A stretch of 24,679 nucleotides of DNA from Hydrogenovibrio sp. UBA650 (lineage in GTDB: Bacteria > Pseudomonadota > Gammaproteobacteria > Thiomicrospirales > Thiomicrospiraceae). Numbering within the stretch: the stretch's first letter is position 1; every line of letters starts with the position of its first letter. Under the pieces are notes generated by a model. It had not been told where the DNA came from. It made no database searches and saw only the letters and a list, made by a program, of their open reading frames with translations. Shown one piece after another: positions 15,157-22,231 of the stretch. The DNA lies in the NCBI GenBank assembly GCA_002299245.1, contig DBOI01000008.1, positions 1 to 24,679 of the forward strand, given 5' to 3'. The position numbers and the translations under genes were made by a program.

Positions 15157-15879
15157 TTAGCTTTCCTCATCAAAATTAATTGCCGATTCGGGGCGTTTGT
15201 CTATTCGAATAATAACCCGTCGATTTAATGAGCGTCCATAAGCAGTTTCATTTGGCGCAACTTCATCGTTATCGGACTTGCCTGATATGGTTACTCGTTT
15301 TTTATTCATACCCATATAGACAAAGGTTCTGGCAACTGTAGCAGCACGCGCTGCAGATAACTCCCAATTGGATGGAAACTGAAAATTACTGATCGGAATA
15401 TTATCGGTATAACCGGTTATTGTCACAGGTTGATTTCGACCAACTAGAGTCTCGCCAAGACTCTCTAAATTCTCTCGAGTCTTATCACTGATCGTGGCTC
15501 TACCGCTTTCAAAAAAGCTATCTGAACGTAGAGTAATGGTGGTGAATTCTTCGGTTTCCTCAATATTGATATCTTTTGGATTAACATTTTTCAAAGCTTC
15601 TTCAAGCTCTGCCTTGGATACAGGCGGTTTCATCTCGAGATCAATTAATTGTTCCTGAGGAGGAAGCAACTGATCATCCTGAATCTCAGCTCCCATCGGC
15701 ATCGGCGGTTCACCGGAAATAGCATTAATGAAGGCTTCTCGGTCTTTTGGATCTACAATCGATGTCAGCCACATAACCAGAAAAAACACCATCAGTACCG
15801 TCATCAAATCGGCTAAGGCAATTTTCCAGGAGCCTCCGTGAGCCCCGCCTTCATCATGACCACCACGACGTCTGGACAT
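15157..15879 (-). CDS. motB: Flagellar motor stator protein MotB (H+ type)
   Basis: MotB pairs with MotA to form the ion channel of the flagellar stator and anchors it to peptidoglycan. The 240-residue protein has a short basic/Gly-His N-terminus and a single membrane helix with the proton-carrying Asp in WKIALADLMTVLMVFFLVMW. A short linker follows, then an OmpA-like peptidoglycan-binding domain: FFESGRATI, TITGYTDNIPI, WELSAARAATVAR, and NRRVIIRI. The HGGSWKIA-ADLM context resembles proton-type MotB more than sodium-type PomB. It is shorter than E. coli MotB (308), mainly in linker and tail. It follows motA with only 2 bases between stop and start. Confidence 0.93.
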   Translation of the reverse strand: MSRRRGGHDEGGAHGGSWKIALADLMTVLMVFFLVMWLTSIVDPKDREAFINAISGEPPMPMGAEIQDDQLLPPQEQLIDLEMKPPVSKAELEEALKNVNPKDINIEETEEFTTITLRSDSFFESGRATISDKTRENLESLGETLVGRNQPVTITGYTDNIPISNFQFPSNWELSAARAATVARTFVYMGMNKKRVTISGKSDNDEVAPNETAYGRSLNRRVIIRIDKRPESAINFDEES

Positions 15880-15881
15880 TA

Positions 15882-16721
15882 CTATTCACCTTCTCGAGCT
15901 ATTTCAAACTCTGGAGGAACTCGCTGCCTACCAATCTCAACCGCCAAATTAGGAGATACGCCATTGGCATAAGCACCCAAAAAAGAAGCTGTCATTTCAA
16001 AAAGAGATTTATCCTGGCGAATCATGACTTCTACGGCATGAACAAATGGCGCGACAACCGCAAATGCGACAACAACCCCAGTTAAGGTTCCAACCAGTGC
16101 AGCACCAATTGCCACTCCAATTTTTGCCACATCCATTTCACCACCAAGCAGTTCCATGGTAAGAATTACTCCCATAACAGCAGCGACAATACCAAAGCCT
16201 GGCAACCAGTCACCTACTTTACCGACAGCCTTAGGAACCTCAGACATAGAGTCAACAATGTCATAAATCTGATTCTCAAGATGGTGCTCAAAGTTTTGGC
16301 TTTCAGGAGGATTTAGCAGCAGGTAGCTAAAGTTATCGATAATGAACTTTTTTAGCTCTGGATGCTTCATAACTAGAGAGTAATGATTAAAAATCGGACT
16401 GCTTTCAGGGCTGATAATGTGTTTTTCCAAGGCTAGAACACCGGATTTTCTTGATAATCGAGCCAGTTCTTCAAGCAACCCCAAAGTGTCCGCGTAGAGT
16501 TTTTTTGTTACTTTTTCCCCGGAAAAATAGCGCCCTAAAAACTTCAGCGTTCTCACCCAAACATAAAAAGGGGTCGCAGCCAAAAAACCACCTAGAGCAA
16601 TCCCCAGAATAACCACCAGTTCAGAAGGGTGCCAAAGGGATGCCAGGTTGCCTCCCATTAACAGGAAACCTCCGAAAAAGCTGAGTGTAATGACAAGAAT
16701 ACCTATGGGTTTAGCAAACAT
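15882..16721 (-). CDS. motA: Flagellar motor stator protein MotA
   Basis: MotA is the inner-membrane partner of MotB, and its cytoplasmic loop drives FliG. The 279 residues show four membrane segments (near 5-25, 34-52, 170-192 and 202-226). The cytoplasmic loop carries the SRKSGVLALEKHI region that holds the charged residues contacting FliG. The channel prolines are in WLPGFGIVAAVMGV and VVAPF. A GTAGGATCT ribosome site precedes the ATG. No sigma-28 site was found upstream; a TATAAT without good -35 lies at 16770-16775 on the minus strand. It forms a two-gene operon with motB, away from any other flagellar cluster, as is common for stators. Confidence 0.94.
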   Translation of the reverse strand: MFAKPIGILVITLSFFGGFLLMGGNLASLWHPSELVVILGIALGGFLAATPFYVWVRTLKFLGRYFSGEKVTKKLYADTLGLLEELARLSRKSGVLALEKHIISPESSPIFNHYSLVMKHPELKKFIIDNFSYLLLNPPESQNFEHHLENQIYDIVDSMSEVPKAVGKVGDWLPGFGIVAAVMGVILTMELLGGEMDVAKIGVAIGAALVGTLTGVVVAFAVVAPFVHAVEVMIRQDKSLFEMTASFLGAYANGVSPNLAVEIGRQRVPPEFEIAREGE

Positions 16722-16916
16722 AGATCCTACTTAAGTTTAGACAAAAGACTCTCTTTTGAATTTTTGAAAATTATAATTCCGAGTTGATCCGCTCGACTAA
16801 TGCATGACATTAATCTGACTAACAGTAACTGCAAAGCAATTAAGCAACACTTATACCAAGTAATCATGCCCTAATAAACTAGATAACAAGGGCTCTGATT
16901 TGGATCTGAATTGAGG

Positions 16917-19145
16917 CTAGTTGGAATTGAAGATATGATTTGTCTTTTTAAGCGTTCGAGGCAGAACAATGCCCTTTTTGGCTCGGCTAGCAAAGGCCTC
17001 TTCTATTGCCGTTGGTCCAAACGTTTTTTGGTACTTTCCTGCTTCCACCACAACTTTTTCACCTTCAGTGAAACAGTGAACGGCTTGCACTTTTTCGCCT
17101 TTAGGCAATTGAATTAGCTTGTTACCCTTACCTTTAGCCAGCTCAGGAAGTTCATCGATCTTGAACACCAGCATCCTCGGTTCAGAGGTAACGACCATCA
17201 CCCACTGATCGGCAACAACGGGTTTAGGCATGAGAACCTGACTATTATCGGGTAGAGTAATCGATGTTTTGCCTGCTTTATTTTTGGCGTAAAGGTTCTC
17301 TAATTCGGTCACAAAACCAAATCCGGCACTCGAGGCCAACAATACCTTATCTTTTGGTTGGCCCATCAGAACTTGTTTAAAGGCTGCACCTGCTGGCGGG
17401 TTCAAGCGCCCAGTCAGAGGTTCTCCGTGCGATCTTGCTGATGGCAGGCTGTGAGCAGGCAGAGAATAAGACCGACCTGTTGAATCTAGAAATACAGCCA
17501 TTTGTCGACTTTGACCCGAGGCTTGAGCACAAAAGCCATCACCAGATTTATAACCTAAAGCCTTACCATCAATATCATGACCTTTGGCAGCTCTTATCCA
17601 ACCATTTTCTGACAGAACAACCGTTACAGGCTCTGAAGGCAGCAAATCCTGCTCACTCATCGCCTGAGCGGTCTGTCCTTCAATCAGAGGTGATTTGCGA
17701 TCATCGCCAAACTCTTCAGCATCTTTTAATAGCTCTTTTTTAACTAAGGTCTTAAGCCTCGCTTCACTGCTTAAGGTCAGCTCTAACTTTTTGCGCTCTG
17801 CTTCTAGTTCGGCCTGTTCAGTACGAATTTTCATCTCTTCTAGGCGCGCCAGGTGTCTCAGTTTAAGCTCTAGAACAGCCTCAGCTTGAATATCGGATAA
17901 ACCAAAACGCTCCATCAGAGCAGGTTTAGGCTTATCTTCCTCACGAATAATGGCAATCACTTCATCTATATTTAAAAACGCTATCAACATACCGTCCAAG
18001 ATATGTAGCCTTGCCATTACCTTGTCTAGCCGATACTGAAGTCGACGGCGAACAGTCTCAACTCTATAAATCAACCACTCCTGAAGCATCTGTTTGAGGT
18101 TTTTCACCTGCGGACGTCCATTCAAGCCAATTACATTGAAATTAGCTCGGTAGCTTTTTTCAAGATCGGTGGTTGCAAATAGATGCAGCATAGTGGTTTC
18201 AACATCGACACGTTTTGAACGAAGTTCAACCACGAATCGTACCGGATTTTCGTGATCCGACTCGTCACGCAAATCAACGATCATTGGCAGCTTTTTAGCT
18301 CGCATCTGAGTCGCAACCTGCTCCATCAACTTAGATCCAGAGACTTGATATGGCAGAGCATCAATGACTACATTGACACCATCTTCGACATGATAACTAG
18401 CTCGTTGACGAATTGCGCCATGCCCTGTTTCATATAGTTTTAACAGGTCCGGTTTTGAAGTAATGATCTGTGCTCCACTCGGATAATCAGGGGCAGGTAG
18501 AATTTCAATCAACTCTTCCAGGGTAATTTTCGGGGTTGTTAGAATAGCAACACAGGCGTTGACCACTTCCACCAAATTGTGCGGCGGAATATCGGTTGCC
18601 ATCCCAACCGCAATACCAGATGTTCCGTTGAGTAATACATGAGGGACTCTGGCTGGAAGAACCAGCGGTTCGTCAATAGAACCGTCAAAGTTAGGAGTCC
18701 AATCAACGGTACCTTGACCAATCTCTTGCAGCAACAACTGACTGAACTTTGAAAGTTTGGCTTCGGTATAACGCATGGCCGCAAATGACTTGGGATCATC
18801 CATTGAACCCCAGTTACCCTGACCATCAACAAGAGGATAACGGAATGAGAAGTCTTGAGCCATTAATACCATTGCTTCGTAGCAAGCACTGTCGCCATGA
18901 GGGTGAAACTTACCGAGGACGTCACCAACGGTACGAGCAGATTTCTTATATTTAGAAGAGGCTTTTAGACCCAGCTCTGACATTGCGTAAATAATGCGAC
19001 GTTGAACAGGCTTCATGCCGTCACCAATATGTGGCAAAGCACGATCCAAAATCACATACATGGCATAATCGAGATAGGCTTTCTCGGTAAACTCTGCAAC
19101 GCTCTTTTGCTCTATACCTTCATAGTTAATTGTCTGCTGACTCAC
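16917..19145 (-). CDS. parC: DNA topoisomerase IV subunit A
   Basis: ParC is the DNA-cleaving subunit of topoisomerase IV, which decatenates daughter chromosomes. The 742 residues match ParC length and lack the longer GyrA C-terminal beta-pinwheel. The start is GTG, 8 bases after a GGAG site, beginning MSQQTINYEG. The catalytic tyrosine is Tyr126 in AAMRYTEAKLS. The quinolone-resistance region HPHGDSACYE carries Ser86 and Glu90, the sensitive-type residues equivalent to E. coli Ser80 and Glu84. The downstream helical region and C-terminal blades are intact. parE is not adjacent. A small HMA-domain gene lies 47 bases upstream on the same strand and may be cotranscribed. No clear terminator follows; 195 bases separate it from motA. 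Confidence 0.97.
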   Translation of the reverse strand: MSQQTINYEGIEQKSVAEFTEKAYLDYAMYVILDRALPHIGDGMKPVQRRIIYAMSELGLKASSKYKKSARTVGDVLGKFHPHGDSACYEAMVLMAQDFSFRYPLVDGQGNWGSMDDPKSFAAMRYTEAKLSKFSQLLLQEIGQGTVDWTPNFDGSIDEPLVLPARVPHVLLNGTSGIAVGMATDIPPHNLVEVVNACVAILTTPKITLEELIEILPAPDYPSGAQIITSKPDLLKLYETGHGAIRQRASYHVEDGVNVVIDALPYQVSGSKLMEQVATQMRAKKLPMIVDLRDESDHENPVRFVVELRSKRVDVETTMLHLFATTDLEKSYRANFNVIGLNGRPQVKNLKQMLQEWLIYRVETVRRRLQYRLDKVMARLHILDGMLIAFLNIDEVIAIIREEDKPKPALMERFGLSDIQAEAVLELKLRHLARLEEMKIRTEQAELEAERKKLELTLSSEARLKTLVKKELLKDAEEFGDDRKSPLIEGQTAQAMSEQDLLPSEPVTVVLSENGWIRAAKGHDIDGKALGYKSGDGFCAQASGQSRQMAVFLDSTGRSYSLPAHSLPSARSHGEPLTGRLNPPAGAAFKQVLMGQPKDKVLLASSAGFGFVTELENLYAKNKAGKTSITLPDNSQVLMPKPVVADQWVMVVTSEPRMLVFKIDELPELAKGKGNKLIQLPKGEKVQAVHCFTEGEKVVVEAGKYQKTFGPTAIEEAFASRAKKGIVLPRTLKKTNHIFNSN

Positions 19146-19192
19146 TCAATTACTCCTAACGAACTTGAGAACTCATGTTGATTAAGTACTGA

Positions 19193-19510
19193 CTATTTAT
19201 CTTCGGGTTCATCACCTTGATCACTCATGCGTCCAACCGCACAAGAGACAAAAGATTTAGCCTTTGCACCGGCAGCTTTGAGGCCTTCCACACTACCTAC
19301 CTCCGGGTATCCCATAGATTGTAACTTGCTAGTAACTTCGGATTTTATTAAATCTGTATCCTTAACCTGGTCATTGATATTGCAGTTTACTTCGCCTTTT
19401 TCAATGTCCACAGAGACATTATCAACTGCCTCCATCTCAGTCAACTTTTGCTTGATGCTATTGGCACAACCACCACACTTTATATTTTCTACTTGAACAA
19501 TATATTCCAT
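19193..19510 (-). CDS. Small heavy-metal-associated (HMA) domain protein
   Basis: A ferredoxin-fold HMA domain of about 70 residues carries the metal-binding motif KCGGC (Cys12 and Cys15), like copper chaperones and P-type ATPase metal-binding modules. A tail of about 35 residues follows, rich in Ala/Lys and with one more Cys (AKSFVSCAVGRMSDQ), ending acidic. An upstream in-frame ATG at 19531 exists, but the strong GGAGG site lies inside that extension, 5 bases before the ATG at 19508-19510. I therefore take the shorter 105-residue form (MEYIVQVENIKCGGC). A chaperone or metal-trafficking role is likely, but copper, zinc or another metal cannot be decided. No metal transporter is nearby; parC is directly downstream. 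A small AACCC/GGGTT hairpin lies in the leader. Confidence 0.82.
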   Translation of the reverse strand: MEYIVQVENIKCGGCANSIKQKLTEMEAVDNVSVDIEKGEVNCNINDQVKDTDLIKSEVTSKLQSMGYPEVGSVEGLKAAGAKAKSFVSCAVGRMSDQGDEPEDK

Positions 19511-19690
19511 ATTACCTCCAATATTTTGCATCTAATTTAACACAAACCCAAAGCGGGTTAGCTCTAAAGTCTATCGATTGTATTTTTTAAAAAAAGCAAT
19601 AAAAACCCTATTGTTTTAAAAGCCTGCATTAGAGCTTGGTGACCCATTAAGTACTTTTTAGGACATTAGTTTTAATCCCATATCCAGCCA

Positions 19691-19699
19691 TGCTATAAT
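19691..19699 (+). promoter_or_regulatory. Extended -10 promoter candidate for the c-di-GMP cluster
   Basis: TGC-TATAAT is a perfect extended -10 motif, with only a weak -35 (TTTAAT) 17 bases upstream. The start would be near 19706, about 48 bases before the first ATG. Confidence 0.55.
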
Positions 19700-19753
19700 G
19701 ATTGAGTAGTGATTTTTACAATTGGATTTTTGAACCTGTAAATTGAATTGTTT

Positions 19754-22147
19754 ATGCCCCATATAGTGAGACCGAAAATCAGTTTTTTTCCTGTTTTTAT
19801 GACGTTAATAATTGTCATAATATCAGTAGTCGGAACCATGACATGGTCTCAATATAATCACGCCAAGCAATCTGCGGAGCTATCTCTCGGACAAGTCTTT
19901 GAAGTTGAAAAGGGAGCTGTTGAGCACCTGTTTTCTCCTGTTGTAAATGCAAAGACTAATTGGTCTAGAAATCAACAGACCCAAAAAGCCTTGCAAGCTA
20001 TTCAGAAACAGTGGCAGCTTACCACTCAAGCCAATCCTAAACTCTCTCTGGAACTCATTCAAAAAGTATACGACAATCAACCCGAAATCTCGCTTGCTTA
20101 CTATGATTCCATTGAAAAACCGGTAGTTTCTGCAACTGAAAGACAGCTTCAAGACTATATTCCCAAAGAGCAATTAAACTGGCTGCTCGAACCAAACCAA
20201 CTTATCAAACAGGCAGAGATCCTTAATAATCGATACTCAATTGTCGCAAAATCTCATTATCCACCAGTATTTCAATTCTTACAGAATCAAGGTTTTTATG
20301 TACTTCTAGCAGGCCTTGGCGCTCTTATATTCTCATGGATAGTGGTGAGTCTATGGCAGCGAAAAGCCGCAAAGCAAATTGACAACTCCTTGGTTCGTTA
20401 CTATCAGTTTGTCAAGCACTCCAATGATTGGTTGTGGGAAGTAGACAAATACGGAAATATTACTTTTAGCAGTGAAAACAGCTTAAAAATTTTCGGTTAC
20501 AAGCCGGCTGAAATGGTGGGTAAATCTATCTACCATTTTCTATTCCCGGAACGAGCAGAATTTGACCAACAGAACTTTGATACCTATGTGTCTAATGGCG
20601 CAGATATTCAAAATCTAGAAATTCATTTTCAATCAAAAAATGGTAGCCCGGTACTGATTGAATTAAACGCTCACGCCCAAACCAATCCAAAGAAACAGGT
20701 GACTGCATACCGCGGTGTCGGAAGAGATCTGACTGAGCAAAAACAGAAACAAGACTCTATAGTCAGCATGACCTACTATGATTCTCTTACCCAGCTTCCA
20801 AATCGTGAGAACTTAGTTAAACGCTTAGACCAGCACTTGAATCAAGTGTTACAGAGAAAAGATTTACTGCTATCAGCTCTAATTTATATTGATCTTGATG
20901 ATTTTAAAGATATCAATGACTATCAAGGAAATGAAAACGGTAATATTCTACTCAAAGAAATCGCCAATCGAATGAGTCAGTTTGTCTCGCAAAAAGACGT
21001 TGTCTTTAGAATTTCTGGAGATCAATTCGTACTACTCATTACCAGTCCAAACCGCATGTTAATGACCGAGTTCAGGCAAAAGCTTGAAACCTTTGTTGCA
21101 GAGATATTAAACTTGATCAGTAGACCGCATGAAATAGATAGCCAGAATGCTATTGTTACTGCCAGTGCCGGGATCGTAATGATTCCTCAAGATGGGCGCA
21201 CTATTAATGAGTTATTGAGCCATGCTGATAGCGCCATGTATCAGGCTAAACGCGATGGTAAAAATCGCTATTGCTATTTTGATGCCGGCATGAGAGAGCT
21301 CGAAGATCAGCGTAAACAGATGGCTAAAGAGCTCAAGCATGCCATCGAAAATAATGAATTTGAACTCCATTACCAATTACAGATGGATGTAGATAGCGAT
21401 AATATATACGGCATGGAAGCTCTGATTAGATGGCCCCACCCAACCCGAAACGCAATGGTATCTCCTGCTGACTTTATTCAAATTGCTGTTGAGTCCAACC
21501 ATATTCAGGCCATTGATGAATGGGTTATTAAACAGGCGACTGCAGATCTTGCAAAAATGCAGAATATAACCAACAAAACCATTCCAGTATCAATAAACTT
21601 ATCGTCAAAAGCTCTGGAAAACGATGAACTTCCTAAGTTGATTAACGACCAAATCAAAAACCACTATCTAGCGCCATCTGATATTCGTATAGAGGTAACA
21701 GAAACCAGCCTGTTAAAGAATTTTGACAAGGCCATCAATATTCTAACCGAACTAAAAGACCGAGGAATTGGTACAAGTATTGATGATTTTGGTACGGGCT
21801 ATTCAAGCTTATCGTATCTACAAAAACTTCCTGTTGACTCACTAAAGATTGATAAATCATTTATTGATGGCATCGGTTCAAATCAACAGGATTTAAAAAT
21901 CTGTAAGTTGATCATTCAGTTAGCTCAAAGCTTAGACAAAAACTTAATTGCTGAAGGTGTTCAATCTGAAACTCAACGAGACTTACTACAGAAAGAGGGC
22001 TGTCATATAATTCAAGGTTACCTCTACTCTAAGCCAATGCCAATGAGTGAAATCATACTTTCTACGTCAAAAACCTCGATTGACGCAACCCAAGAAGCTA
22101 TTCCACAAAAATCTGAACTTAAACTAGTGAAAGCCGTCTCCAAATAA
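19754..22147 (+). CDS. Membrane PAS-GGDEF(degenerate)-EAL protein, probable c-di-GMP phosphodiesterase
   Basis: I take the ATG at 19754 (797 residues). A TTG two codons earlier is possible, and neither has a good ribosome site. Domains: membrane helix about 11-30, periplasmic region about 31-178, membrane helix about 181-202, PAS about 215-335 (NDWLWEVDKYGNI), GGDEF about 340-505, EAL about 530-775. The GGDEF signature is SGDQF (421-425). The guanine-recognition GHxxGD is GNENGN (392-397), and the I-site Arg is Ser (SQKD), so cyclase activity is unlikely. The EAL set looks complete: EAL 555-557, SINLS, IEVTE, DDFGTGYSSL with Asp677-Asp678, LKIDKSFI, AEGV, and IQGY. Predicted role: c-di-GMP hydrolysis controlled by a periplasmic or PAS signal. 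It is first of a tandem paralogous pair. Confidence 0.88.
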   Translation: MPHIVRPKISFFPVFMTLIIVIISVVGTMTWSQYNHAKQSAELSLGQVFEVEKGAVEHLFSPVVNAKTNWSRNQQTQKALQAIQKQWQLTTQANPKLSLELIQKVYDNQPEISLAYYDSIEKPVVSATERQLQDYIPKEQLNWLLEPNQLIKQAEILNNRYSIVAKSHYPPVFQFLQNQGFYVLLAGLGALIFSWIVVSLWQRKAAKQIDNSLVRYYQFVKHSNDWLWEVDKYGNITFSSENSLKIFGYKPAEMVGKSIYHFLFPERAEFDQQNFDTYVSNGADIQNLEIHFQSKNGSPVLIELNAHAQTNPKKQVTAYRGVGRDLTEQKQKQDSIVSMTYYDSLTQLPNRENLVKRLDQHLNQVLQRKDLLLSALIYIDLDDFKDINDYQGNENGNILLKEIANRMSQFVSQKDVVFRISGDQFVLLITSPNRMLMTEFRQKLETFVAEILNLISRPHEIDSQNAIVTASAGIVMIPQDGRTINELLSHADSAMYQAKRDGKNRYCYFDAGMRELEDQRKQMAKELKHAIENNEFELHYQLQMDVDSDNIYGMEALIRWPHPTRNAMVSPADFIQIAVESNHIQAIDEWVIKQATADLAKMQNITNKTIPVSINLSSKALENDELPKLINDQIKNHYLAPSDIRIEVTETSLLKNFDKAINILTELKDRGIGTSIDDFGTGYSSLSYLQKLPVDSLKIDKSFIDGIGSNQQDLKICKLIIQLAQSLDKNLIAEGVQSETQRDLLQKEGCHIIQGYLYSKPMPMSEIILSTSKTSIDATQEAIPQKSELKLVKAVSK

Positions 22148-22231
22148 TTCTCTTTAACTAAACTTTAGTGATATGCTTAAAATCAGTTAATTTTTTCAAT
22201 ACAGCCAGATCCATTTTGAAGTGGGTGCACT

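Noticed and set aside
15138..15164. AAAGCT/AGCTTT hairpin as shared terminator for moeB and motB
   Set aside because: Only 6 weak pairs with a 15-base loop, and the stem runs into the motB coding end; no convincing T-tract.
16722..16916. Sigma-28 promoter for motA-motB
   Set aside because: No TAAA-N15-GCCGATAA-like sequence found on the minus strand; only a TATAAT with a poor -35.
17435..17743. 102-codon plus-strand frame inside parC
   Set aside because: It lies wholly within the well-conserved parC coding region and encodes a low-complexity-like product.
19748..19753. TTG start two codons before the ATG of the first PAS-GGDEF-EAL gene
   Set aside because: No better ribosome site than the ATG. 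With the ATG the catalytic motifs fall at the same residue numbers in both paralogues, a mild argument for 19754.
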